61,000 nt of DNA from Alcanivorax hongdengensis A-11-3 (GTDB taxonomy: Bacteria; Pseudomonadota; Gammaproteobacteria; Pseudomonadales; Alcanivoracaceae): assembly GCF_000300995.1 (NCBI RefSeq), contig NZ_AMRJ01000021.1, positions 1-61,000 of the forward strand. The letters are read 5' to 3'. A program made the position numbers and the translations under genes. Under the pieces are notes generated by a model. The model was not told where the DNA came from. It saw only the letters and a program-made list of their open reading frames with translations, and did not search any database. Of the stretch, positions 35,555-43,635 are shown one piece after another; the first letter of the stretch is position 1; every line of letters starts with the position of its first letter.

Positions 35555-35920
35555 GTGCCTGATTCCCTGGCCTTTACCCGGCAACAGCGTCTACTTACCG
35601 GCGCCCAGTACCAGGCAGTTTTTGACAAGCCCTCCCTGAAAATCTCCAACGCCGCCTTTCTTCTTCTGGTCCGTGAAAACCCGGTACCCGAAGCCCGATT
35701 GGGTCTGGTGATTGGTCGCAAGCGTGCCCGCCGAGCGGTGGACCGTGCCCGCATCAAACGTCGAGCCCGGGAACAGTTCCGGTTACGCCAGCATGATCTG
35801 GCCGGCCTGGACATCATTTTCCTGATGCGCGGCAACCTCCGGGACCCGGACCCGGCCCTGCTGACCCGCCAGCTGGCCGAGCTGTTTGACAAGCTGCTTG
35901 CCAAGCGTCGGCAAGCTTGA
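35555..35920 (+). CDS. rnpA: Ribonuclease P protein component
   Basis: The 121-residue protein subunit of RNase P, which helps the RNA subunit trim tRNA 5' leaders. The family signature is seen in LGLVIGRKRARRAVDRARIKRRAREQFR, read piecewise (the RNR-type motif with AVxRxxxKRxxRE). Start is GTG 35555. Only 40 bp separate its stop from yidC, so the yidD gene that usually lies here is absent. Confidence 0.96.
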   Translation: MPDSLAFTRQQRLLTGAQYQAVFDKPSLKISNAAFLLLVRENPVPEARLGLVIGRKRARRAVDRARIKRRAREQFRLRQHDLAGLDIIFLMRGNLRDPDPALLTRQLAELFDKLLAKRRQA

Positions 35921-35960
35921 GAAACTGCGGCCCGTTTTTCACGCCACAGATGCCATTATT

Positions 35961-37685
35961 ATGGAAATCCCGCGCGCGCTCGTGATCGCCGGCATTGCCG
36001 TTGTCTCCTACCTGATGATTCAGGCCTGGCAACAGGACTACGCCGCGCCGACACAGGCCCCTGCCACCGAGCAGGTCGCCAGTAACGATACGGCCCAGGA
36101 CAGCTCTTCACTGCCCGAGGAACAGCCGGAAGCCCCCTCCACGGTTCCCGCTGACGCCGACGCAGAGCCGGTAGCTCCGGCGGCTGATACCGTAGCCAGC
36201 CAACCCGGTAAACGCATCGAAGTCAGCACCGATGTGCTCGATCTGGAAATCGACCCCCGCGGCGGTGATATCGACCGTGTCGCCCTGCCCGAATATCCCC
36301 TGCATGTGGATACCCCGGACCAGCCCTTCGTGCTGATGGAGGACGACAAGACCCGCACCTACGTGGCCCAGAGTGGCCTGATCGGCAAGAACGGCACGGA
36401 TACCCGTGCCGGCCGGCCCCTGTGGCAGGCCAGCCAGCCCAGCTACACGCTCAAGGACGGTCAGAAGGAACTGAACGTGGACCTGACCTACACCCAGGAC
36501 AGCGGCGTGCAGATCATCAAGCGTTATACCTTCGAGCGTGGCAGCTACCTGGTGCGGGTCAGCCACATCGTGCGCAACACCGGCAACAGCGACTGGTCCG
36601 GTGCCCTCTATGGCCAGATCAAGCGTGATGCCAGTGAGGACCCGGGGGTTTCCCACCAGGGGTGGGCGCCCATGCCTACCTACCTGGGGGCCGCCTACTG
36701 GAGCCCGGAAAAGCCCTACAACAAGCTCAAGTTCGATGACATGAAGGAATCGCCCCTGAACCTCACCGCCGAAGGCGGCTGGGTGGCCATGGTGCAGCAT
36801 TACTTCGTGTCCGCCTGGATTCCCGATCCCAAGCAGAAGAGCCATTACACCAGCGTCTACCAGCCCAACCGGAACCAGTTCCTGCTGCGCTTCGTGTCGC
36901 CCACCGCCACCGTCAAACCCGGTGACGAGAAGGTGTTCTACTCTGAGTTCTATGCCGGCCCGAAAATCCAGAAGCACCTGGAAGCCATCAGTCCGGGTCT
37001 CAACATGACCGTGGACTATGGCTGGGTCTGGTTCATTGCCCAGCCGATCTTCCACCTGCTGGTGTTCCTGCAGAGTGGCAAGGTGTCCGTGTTCGGCATG
37101 CACATCGACCTGGGCTTTGGCGTGGTCAACTGGGGCATTGCCATCATCCTGCTGACCTTCATCATCAAGGCGATCTTCTTCAAGCTCAGTGCCACCAGTT
37201 ACCGCTCCATGGCGAAAATGCGCAAGGTGGCGCCGGAGATGCAACGCATCAAGGAGCAGCACAAGAACGACAAGCAGAAGCAGCAGATGGAAACCATGAA
37301 GCTGTTCAAGCGGGAGAAGATCAACCCGCTGGGCGGCTGCTTGCCCATGCTGGTACAGATGCCGGTGTTCATCTCCCTGTATTATGTACTGCTGGAATCC
37401 GTGGAGCTGCGTCAGGTGCCGTTCTTCGGCTGGATCCAGGATCTGTCGGTGATGGATCCGTACTTCGTGCTGCCGATCCTGATGGGTGCCTCCATGTTCC
37501 TGCAGACCCGCCTCAACCCGACCCCGGCGGATCCTATGCAGGCCCAGGTGATGAAGTACATGCCGTTGATGTTTGCGGTCTTCATGCTGTGGTTCCCGGC
37601 CGGTCTGGTGCTGTACTGGCTGACCAACAACCTGCTGTCCATTGCCCAGCAATGGATCATCACCCGCAAGATCGAAAACGAGTAA
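35961..37685 (+). CDS. yidC: Membrane protein insertase YidC
   Basis: The 574-residue YidC/Oxa1 insertase with the gammaproteobacterial layout: N-terminal transmembrane helix (residues 6-22), an acidic proline/alanine-rich linker, a large periplasmic beta-sandwich domain (about 60-345), and the conserved five-helix core (about 360-560) with GGCLPMLVQMPVFISLYYVL. It inserts and folds inner-membrane proteins with or without SecYEG. The ATG at 35961 gives the typical MEIPRALVIAG; upstream in-frame starts overlap rnpA. A terminator follows at 37700. Confidence 0.97.
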   Translation: MEIPRALVIAGIAVVSYLMIQAWQQDYAAPTQAPATEQVASNDTAQDSSSLPEEQPEAPSTVPADADAEPVAPAADTVASQPGKRIEVSTDVLDLEIDPRGGDIDRVALPEYPLHVDTPDQPFVLMEDDKTRTYVAQSGLIGKNGTDTRAGRPLWQASQPSYTLKDGQKELNVDLTYTQDSGVQIIKRYTFERGSYLVRVSHIVRNTGNSDWSGALYGQIKRDASEDPGVSHQGWAPMPTYLGAAYWSPEKPYNKLKFDDMKESPLNLTAEGGWVAMVQHYFVSAWIPDPKQKSHYTSVYQPNRNQFLLRFVSPTATVKPGDEKVFYSEFYAGPKIQKHLEAISPGLNMTVDYGWVWFIAQPIFHLLVFLQSGKVSVFGMHIDLGFGVVNWGIAIILLTFIIKAIFFKLSATSYRSMAKMRKVAPEMQRIKEQHKNDKQKQQMETMKLFKREKINPLGGCLPMLVQMPVFISLYYVLLESVELRQVPFFGWIQDLSVMDPYFVLPILMGASMFLQTRLNPTPADPMQAQVMKYMPLMFAVFMLWFPAGLVLYWLTNNLLSIAQQWIITRKIENE

Positions 37686-37699
37686 GCCTCGCTTGCCCG

Positions 37700-37728
37700 A
37701 AAAAAGCCGGCCTCAGGCCGGCTTTTTT
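37700..37728 (+). terminator. yidC terminator
   Basis: AAGCCGGCCT and AGGCCGGCTT form a stem with a CA-type minimal loop, followed by TTTTT and preceded by AAAAA. It separates the yidC transcript from mnmE. Confidence 0.88.
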
Positions 37729-37766
37729 ATTGGGCCGCAACGCGCACCCCGGTAGAATCGTTCGCC

Positions 37767-39137
37767 ATGAATATCCACGGTCAGGACACCATTGTCGCCA
37801 TTGCCACCGCCCCCGGACGGGGAGGCGTGGGCGTGGTAAGGCTGTCCGGCGCCCGCGCCCTGGACATTGCCCGCAGCCTGGTTGGTGAGCGCAAGCTTAC
37901 ACCGCGTATGGCGCATTTCGCCCGCTTCTGCGATGCGCAAGGGGAGGTGCTGGATGAGGGCCTGGTGATTAGCTTCCCGGCGCCACACTCCTTCACCGGG
38001 GAAGACGTGGTGGAACTGCAGGGCCATGGTGGCCCGGTGATTCTCGACATGCTGGTGGCCGCCTGCATTGCCGCCGGTGCCCGCCAGGCCCGTGCCGGGG
38101 AATTTTCCCAGCGGGCCTTCCTCAACGACCGCATGGACCTGACCCAGGCGGAAGCCATCGCCGACCTGATTGACGCCGGCACCGCTGCCTCCGCCCGCGC
38201 GGCCCTGCACTCCTTGCAGGGGGTGTTTTCCGAGGAAGTGAATACGCTGGTGGAAGCGCTGATCGGCCTGCGCATTTATGTGGAGGCCGCCATCGATTTC
38301 CCGGAAGAGGAAATCGACTTTCTTTCCGATGGCCGGGTGGCCGGGGATTTGCGTGAGGTACGTGCCCAGTGCCTGCGGGTGCTGCAAGAAGCCAACCAGG
38401 GGCGGCTGGTGCGCGAGGGCATGACCCTGGTGATCGCCGGCAAGCCCAATGCCGGCAAGTCATCATTGATGAATGCCCTGGCCGGCTTCGACGCCGCCAT
38501 TGTCACGGATATTGCTGGCACCACCCGGGATGTACTGCGCGAATCCATCCAGCTGGATGGCATGCCCCTGAACCTGATCGATACCGCTGGTCTGCGCGAC
38601 AGTGCCGATGTGGTGGAGCAGGAAGGCATCCGTCGTGCCTATGCGGAAATGCGCAAGGCGGACCGGCTGCTGGTGATGGTGGATTCCCGCGAGGGCCCGG
38701 TGGACCCGGCGGATCTCCATGCCCTGCTGCCTCAAAGTCAGCAGCAGCTGGAAAACCTGGACCTGCCGGTGACCGTAGTACTCAACAAGGCGGACCTGTC
38801 CGGGCTCAACGCCGGGCCCCGCGATGACGGCACCTTTGTGATCAGTGCGGCCACCGGTGACGGACTGCCCGCCCTGCGCGATCACCTGAAAGCCGCCGCC
38901 GGCTACCAGGGCGAAGGGCAAAGCCGCTTCTCCGCCCGCCGCCGTCATATCACCGCCCTGGAAGAAGCGCTGGCTGCACTGGACAACGGTGAGCAGCAAC
39001 TGCATGGCCATGCCGCCGGCGAACTGCTGGCCGAAGACCTGCGCGCCGCCCAGAAAGCCCTGGAAGAAATCACCGGTGCCTTTACCGCCGATGACCTGCT
39101 GGGGCGCATCTTCTCCTCTTTCTGCATCGGGAAGTAA
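37767..39137 (+). CDS. mnmE: tRNA modification GTPase MnmE
   Basis: A 456-residue GTPase that, with MnmG, builds the 5-aminomethyl-type modification at uridine 34. The N-terminal folate-binding domain starts [24 protein letters not shown]. The G domain has GKPNAGKSS (G1), GTTRD (G2), DTAGLRD (G3) and NKAD (G4), inserted in a helical domain that ends with the catalytic-cysteine tail FCIGK. The gene is complete, yet its last bases form the left boundary of the genomic island, as happens with islands of the SGI1 type. Confidence 0.97.
   Translation: MNIHGQDTIVAIATAPGRGGVGVVRLSGARALDIARSLVGERKLTPRMAHFARFCDAQGEVLDEGLVISFPAPHSFTGEDVVELQGHGGPVILDMLVAACIAAGARQARAGEFSQRAFLNDRMDLTQAEAIADLIDAGTAASARAALHSLQGVFSEEVNTLVEALIGLRIYVEAAIDFPEEEIDFLSDGRVAGDLREVRAQCLRVLQEANQGRLVREGMTLVIAGKPNAGKSSLMNALAGFDAAIVTDIAGTTRDVLRESIQLDGMPLNLIDTAGLRDSADVVEQEGIRRAYAEMRKADRLLVMVDSREGPVDPADLHALLPQSQQQLENLDLPVTVVLNKADLSGLNAGPRDDGTFVISAATGDGLPALRDHLKAAAGYQGEGQSRFSARRRHITALEEALAALDNGEQQLHGHAAGELLAEDLRAAQKALEEITGAFTADDLLGRIFSSFCIGK
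39120..39137 (+). other. Putative island attachment site (3' end of mnmE)
   Basis: TTCTGCATCGGGAAGTAA, the last 18 bp of mnmE, is the position used as attB by SGI1-family islands. Base composition and gene content change right after it, and a tyrosine recombinase starts 170 bp away. No second copy was seen before the window end, so the right attachment site must lie further on. The exact crossover point is inferred. Confidence 0.6.
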
Positions 39138-39256
39138 AATGGCCAAAAAGATCGAAAAGCATCCAACAAAATACAAATAAACTATTGTTTTATAAAGAAA
39201 TTTATTCTATTTCTTTGCAGGCAGTTTGATCCGTTTTGCCCCCTCTTGCTCCGTGT

Positions 39257-39293
39257 GTGCTCCGAGTATAAGTTTTCGGAGCACTCGGAGCAC
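39257..39293. repeat. Inverted repeat upstream of the integrase
   Basis: GTGCTCCGAG (39257-39266) and CTCGGAGCAC (39284-39293) form a perfect 10-bp inverted repeat around an inner TCGGAGCA. Further GCTCC/GGAGC copies lie at 39248 and 39298. It sits just before the integrase start and could be an integrase arm/excisionase site or an operator. Confidence 0.6.
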
Positions 39294-39307
39294 AAAAGGA
39301 GCAAAAC

Positions 39308-40498
39308 ATGAAAATCACTATCCAGAAACGCGAACCAGATAAGAACGGCCACCGTGCCTTGCGACTGGTTTACTATCACGGTTCCAAGACAGGCCAGAAC
39401 GGTTCTCGGGCGCAGAAGCGCTCATATGAGCCCCTGAACCTGTTCCTCTACGACAAACCCCGCCTTCCGGCGGAGCGTGAGCACAACAAGACCGTGAATC
39501 AGAAGGCTGAGGCCATCCGGGCAAAGCGGCTGTTGGAAATCGAGTCCTCACGACATGGATTGGATGATCGGACCAAGCTGTCTGCCAGCTTCTTCGATTA
39601 CTTCGACCAGTTGACCGACGAGAAGGCTTCCGGGAGCAAATCCAACCATTCGATCTGGATCTCCACCCGTCATCACCTGCACCGCTACCATGGCTTGTCT
39701 GAACTGACCTTTGAACAAGTCGATAAGCGATTCCTGGAGGGGTTTCGGCACTACCTTCAGCATGAAGCCACCACCAAATCCGGTACCAAACTGGCCAAGA
39801 ACACGACAAGCAGTTACTTCAACAAGGTTCGCGCTGCGCTCAACCAGGCCTATCGGGACGGCATTGTCCGTGACAACCCGGTTCAACAGGTTAAGTCCAT
39901 CAAGCCGGAGAACACCAAACGAACGTATTTGACCCTGGAAGAGGTCCGGGCTCTGACCAAAGCCGAATGCCGGTATGACGTGCTGAGGCGGGCTTTCCTG
40001 TTTTCCTGCACTACTGGCCTTCGCTGGTCAGATATCCACAAGCTGGTCTGGGGTGAGATAGAGGAATTCGCCGATGGCCACTACCGCATCATTTTTCGGC
40101 AGAAGAAGCTGGTGAACGCCGGGAACTCACTGCAATACCTGGATCTTCCAGACTCAGCGGTGAGACTGTTGAATCTGGAGAATCGCGGAAAGCCAGGTGA
40201 TCGCGTATTCAAGGGTCTGAAGTATGACTCCTATACCAACGTTGCGTTGACGCAATGGGTCATGCGCGCGGGTATCACCAAGAGTGTGACTTTCCATGCC
40301 GGACGGCACACCTTTGCGGTCAATCAACTGGCCAGGGGTGTGGATATCTACTCGTTGTCCCGGCTTCTGGGCCATAGTGAGCTGCGAACCACCGAAATCT
40401 ATGCGGACATACTCGAAACTCGCCGCACAGAGGCCATGAGGAGTTTTCCTGACATATTTGAGGAGACACTGGACGAGGTTGGGGAATGTGCAGCCTAA
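39308..40498 (+). CDS. Island tyrosine recombinase (integrase)
   Basis: A 396-residue tyrosine recombinase. The N-terminal arm-binding region (residues 1-85) and the SAM-like core-binding region (about 95-195) look like the Arm-DNA-bind_5/SAM_5 types best known from Bacteroidetes integrases. The catalytic domain (about 205-385) has the first Arg in TTGLRWSDIHKL, HAGRHTFAV (HxxR), LLGHSELRTTEIY with the nucleophile Tyr. AAAGGAG precedes the ATG. It reads away from the mnmE junction and would integrate and excise the island there. Confidence 0.92.
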   Translation: MKITIQKREPDKNGHRALRLVYYHGSKTGQNGSRAQKRSYEPLNLFLYDKPRLPAEREHNKTVNQKAEAIRAKRLLEIESSRHGLDDRTKLSASFFDYFDQLTDEKASGSKSNHSIWISTRHHLHRYHGLSELTFEQVDKRFLEGFRHYLQHEATTKSGTKLAKNTTSSYFNKVRAALNQAYRDGIVRDNPVQQVKSIKPENTKRTYLTLEEVRALTKAECRYDVLRRAFLFSCTTGLRWSDIHKLVWGEIEEFADGHYRIIFRQKKLVNAGNSLQYLDLPDSAVRLLNLENRGKPGDRVFKGLKYDSYTNVALTQWVMRAGITKSVTFHAGRHTFAVNQLARGVDIYSLSRLLGHSELRTTEIYADILETRRTEAMRSFPDIFEETLDEVGECAA

Positions 40499-40505
40499 GT
40501 GACGA

Positions 40506-40526
40506 GAGGGGCTTTCACAGCCCCTC
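40506..40526. terminator. Hairpin between convergent integrase and HTH gene
   Basis: GAGGGGC and GCCCCTC form a 7-bp stem around TTTCACA. It lies 8 bp after the integrase stop and 11 bp before the stop of the converging gene. It lacks a T-run, so termination is only likely. Confidence 0.4.
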
Positions 40527-40536
40527 CTGCCCCACA

Positions 40537-40881
40537 TCAAACACTCCGTCGTCCTGGCCTTCGGTGACTCACCAGATGCTGAGCAGCCGACTGCTCGATC
40601 TCTTCCGCCGTCGCGATCCGATTGGACTGAAGCCACTTCAGGATATCTGCACGGCGAAAGAAAATCCGGTGACCATTTGGCTTGAAATGAGGGATCTTCT
40701 TTTGGGAGGTTAGCTGGTACAGGGTGCTTTTCTTCAGCCCCGTGTATTCCGCACAGTCTTCAAGACTCATGATCTCCTTGTCGGCCTCCGGGGCCTTGCT
40801 GCCATTAATGTGGTCCAAAATGATCTTCTTGAGAACCATCATGTCCTGCAACACCCGCTGCAGCATTTCTTTTTCTGTCAT
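40537..40881 (-). CDS. Excisionase/AlpA-like helix-turn-helix protein
   Basis: A 114-residue DNA-binding protein. The region around residues 37-92 (MSLEDCAEYTGLKKSTLYQLTSQKKIPHFKPNGHRIFFRRADILKWL, read piecewise) is a MerR-like winged helix of the helix-turn-helix_17/excisionase type; the N-terminal helix (LQRVLQDMMVLKKIILDHI) may dimerise. A role as directionality factor for the adjacent integrase is likely. It lies 60 bp downstream of the DUF927 gene on the same strand. Confidence 0.82.
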   Translation of the reverse strand: MTEKEMLQRVLQDMMVLKKIILDHINGSKAPEADKEIMSLEDCAEYTGLKKSTLYQLTSQKKIPHFKPNGHRIFFRRADILKWLQSNRIATAEEIEQSAAQHLVSHRRPGRRSV

Positions 40882-40941
40882 CGCTCTACCCCTACACCGC
40901 CATAACCAAAGTGGGAAAACTGGGAAATTGGGAACACCGTG

Positions 40942-42618
40942 TCAGTCCTCATGTTCAATCCTCTCCAGTTCTTCAAGTTGCCGTCTAACTTGGTCAGGCC
41001 TGAGTGCGAAAAACCGCTGAAAATCTCCGTTGACCCTGGTTTTGTAGGTCCCCCGGGAGCGCTCATTACTCACCAAGCAGTCACGCTGTAACAGCACCTC
41101 CACTTCCCTCATGTAATGGGTCGGCAGCCCGAGCCGCTTCAGGAAGTGCGATTTATAGATCAACCACAACTCGCGCCCCTCGTGTGAGCGTCGAAAACCA
41201 GCTCCCCCCTGGCCACTCGCTTGTTCAATATCACTGAGACTACGCTCCCAGACTTTCATTGCCCGCTCCAGCGCTTTGAGAAGCCGGAATTCCTCAGAGT
41301 TTCTGGAGTGGCCTCTATTATCCAGCCAAGCCTTCAGAGTTCTGTGGACTGCCGATAGAGACTCCTCTTCGGACCATGGAAGGATGAAATTCCTGCTACC
41401 GAGGCAAAGTGCTGCACCAATCAAGGCAAAACGCCGGATGACACGTTGCACCTGGGATGCCATCTGATCGTTTGCCCAAGCACCGCTCAGACGACCAACC
41501 TCATGATTTAGATACTGACTTAGCTCAGTGTGACGTTCGGTCAGCAATGACACCCACTCCCGAATGACAGCGCCGTGGTAGCGCTGACAAGACGATTTCA
41601 GCTCGTCCACAAACTGCTGCGGATGCGTGTGACCATGCAATTCGTCGAACGCGCCGTAGGTGCCAAACACCGGGAGCTCCACCAGACGAATCTGCTGGCC
41701 TGCGCGCAACGGTTTACCTATCTGCTGAAGCAGCTCTGCAATCCAGACTTCGCCGCTACTCAACACCAGCGTTCGCCAATGGGAGGTCGCGGCCAGCTCG
41801 CCGGAGACGTTAGCCCGTAACTTCCCTGCGCCGTTCATGATCTGATATATCGCCGTATCGATGTCTTCCGGACGGGCCATGCCGATCTCATCAAGCGGCA
41901 GCAGCATGTCGTTGTGCTCTGAAGAGACTGCCGCTAATCCGTTGCTGGTTGAGATCCAACTGCGAACATAGCGGTTTCCCCCATACACGCTAGCCGCCAA
42001 CTGCAACAAGGTGGTCTTTCCGGTCGACGATGCTCCAACCAAGTGGATGGCGCCATTTTCCATCCCAGCAGACGCAATCAATGGCGCAGCCAGCGCCGTG
42101 CCAATACTGAATATTGCTAACGGGTTGCCTCGGCATAGCTGACCGACATAAGTCTGCCAGTCGCTGAGACTTCCAGACTCCTCTAACGTCGCAGAGCCTG
42201 ATAATTGGCCTACGAAATGGTGCGGCTCGTCAGCGGAGCCGATCGTCCAGTTACTGGTAGCAAATACTCCGCCGTGCCAACCCGTTCGATTAACCACTGT
42301 CGCCGGTTCGGCCAGAGCCATCTGTTCCAACAGATAGTGCTGAAGCCGGTTCCAGCTTGCTTGGCCGGGCGTAAGTGGATAACCGGTATCAACCAGCATA
42401 TCCCGCACCTGCCGGGCATTATCGCTGTTGAGATCTCGGGCATAGACGACCTCGCGTAGCTTCACACCATCGAAATTCTGCCATTCCAGCAACGCTCCGT
42501 GTCCGTGCCGCTTGTCGGTTAACCTGGTGCGAGCCATTACCTGAATCCAGCCGCCGACACGCTGCCAATGGTCCCCTGACAATACATAGAGCCCATCTTC
42601 TTGAAGTTTGTATTGCAT
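40942..42618 (-). CDS. DUF927-domain helicase/primase-like ATPase
   Basis: A 558-residue DUF927 protein. The central ATPase part has Walker A VGASSTGKTTLLQLAAS (about residue 208) and a Walker B-like LLPLDEIGMA, and GGVFATSNWTIG and LVLSSGEVWIAELLQQIGKP are family landmarks. DUF927 proteins are replicative helicase-like enzymes of mobile islands and phages, often fused to primases; here no primase (TOPRIM) domain is recognised, and the N-terminal 100 residues may hold a diverged one. It may replicate the excised island. It follows a small AlpA-type gene by 13 bp. Confidence 0.82.
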   Translation of the reverse strand: MQYKLQEDGLYVLSGDHWQRVGGWIQVMARTRLTDKRHGHGALLEWQNFDGVKLREVVYARDLNSDNARQVRDMLVDTGYPLTPGQASWNRLQHYLLEQMALAEPATVVNRTGWHGGVFATSNWTIGSADEPHHFVGQLSGSATLEESGSLSDWQTYVGQLCRGNPLAIFSIGTALAAPLIASAGMENGAIHLVGASSTGKTTLLQLAASVYGGNRYVRSWISTSNGLAAVSSEHNDMLLPLDEIGMARPEDIDTAIYQIMNGAGKLRANVSGELAATSHWRTLVLSSGEVWIAELLQQIGKPLRAGQQIRLVELPVFGTYGAFDELHGHTHPQQFVDELKSSCQRYHGAVIREWVSLLTERHTELSQYLNHEVGRLSGAWANDQMASQVQRVIRRFALIGAALCLGSRNFILPWSEEESLSAVHRTLKAWLDNRGHSRNSEEFRLLKALERAMKVWERSLSDIEQASGQGGAGFRRSHEGRELWLIYKSHFLKRLGLPTHYMREVEVLLQRDCLVSNERSRGTYKTRVNGDFQRFFALRPDQVRRQLEELERIEHED

Positions 42619-42631
42619 CAGTTCCGCCCCC

Positions 42632-42829
42632 TCAGAGCTTGTCCAGCCACGCTTTTACGTCCTGGTAGCGAAAGCGAACGGATCGGCCATTAGGGTTTGG
42701 CTTCACAGGTTCCGGAAACCGGCCTTTCTTCACATAGCGCCGCAAGGTTGCCTGTGACATCTTCAAAACAGTGCAAACTTCCTCATAGGTCAGCAAACAC
42801 TCTTTTGAGGTGGTTATATGTTTCTTCAT
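42632..42829 (-). CDS. AlpA/MerR-type helix-turn-helix protein
   Basis: A 65-residue DNA-binding protein: LLTYEEVCTVLKMSQATLRRYVKKGRFPEPVKPNPNGRSVRFRYQDVKAWL (read piecewise) is a complete MerR-like winged helix of the AlpA kind, which activates island integrase or replication genes. The ATG at 42829 has CAGGAG at ideal spacing; the frame is open to 42922 but that part lacks similarity. First gene of the HTH-DUF927-HTH module; a perfect palindrome lies 226 bp upstream. Confidence 0.82.
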   Translation of the reverse strand: MKKHITTSKECLLTYEEVCTVLKMSQATLRRYVKKGRFPEPVKPNPNGRSVRFRYQDVKAWLDKL

Positions 42830-43635
42830 GACTGCTCCTGATTTTTTGTGAATCAATCGGGGGCAATCATCGGAAATATTCGTCTTAGGGGAGAACCGCA
42901 GAATTGCCCAAAAAGGGCGCAAAGGAGAGGTCGGCTAATAAATCATTGATTATTATTAGATAAATATCACAAGAAACCAGAAAAAGAACGTCATAATCGC
43001 AAAATTAGGGATTACATGAGTGGATTCTGTGCATTTAATGACCAAGTTAGCTGCATGACTTTCACATGTGAAAGTCATTTTCCGGTCTCAGAATCATATT
43101 TTGATTCACTGATGACTGTACGAGTTCGAACCACACATTCTTCTTTAAAAAAGGCCTTTGTGAGGCCGTTTCGAGTTAGGCTGAATAGCACCAGGTGCTC
43201 GCTAACCCAAATAGCCTCATGAAGGCCCTTTCAGACGCCCATTCACGCCATATCAGTAAACGTCGAGTCTGGGAAACATCAACAAGTGCCCAGCGAGCCT
43301 TTTTCGAGGCGCTTGAGGGTACACCAGTCGCAGAAGCGCTGGCAGGGAGGTTACTGAACTGAAAGCCCATCGGTTCCATCTGATTTGGAAAACTCACGCA
43401 CTGGGATTCCGACGACAACTTATCCAGATTAATAGCGTATGTGCAGGTCATATCTCCAAGAGGCGGCCTAATAGAGCGCATGGAATGAGCTCAAAGTTAT
43501 CCAAATCAGATAGGTATGTGTAGCGATTGGAAAGTCCTCCAGGAGAGTCCCCGACCGCTGTTGGAGAACTCTCGCTCATTGTGATCATCCAGCCACTACT
43601 TTCCGCCCCAGTTGCCGGGGCGCTGTTCCCACTGC
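42830..43635. other. Gene-poor region with regulatory palindromes
   Basis: No confident gene in about 800 bp. It contains the perfect 24-bp palindrome at 43055-43078, an imperfect 25-bp palindrome at 42935-42959 (CTAATAA...TTATTAG), and a short GGCCT/AGGCC hairpin after an A-run near 43148. Weak small frames are a 63-residue one (43639-43448, minus, TTG overlapping the DUF262 stop), a 101-residue one (43481-43176, minus) and a 47-residue one (43219-43362, plus). The two minus frames follow each other and could be remains of one broken gene. Confidence 0.5.
43055..43078. promoter_or_regulatory. Palindromic operator, copy 2
   Basis: A perfect 24-bp palindrome with the 18-bp core ACTTTCACATGTGAAAGT (43058-43075), identical to the core at 54399-54416 upstream of the WYL gene. 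It is 226 bp upstream of the AlpA-type gene and about 560 bp downstream of the DUF262 stop. Probably bound by the WYL regulator. Confidence 0.7.

Noticed and set aside
39138..39180. Extension of mnmE or a small gene just after it
   Set aside because: The frame after the mnmE stop has no start with a ribosome binding site, and the tail of mnmE is already complete (CIGK).
43120..43165. A tRNA- or tmRNA-like 3' end (GAGTTCGAACC followed by a short hairpin)
   Set aside because: Only the T-loop-like motif is present. No acceptor, anticodon or D arm pairs with it, and no CCA end follows.
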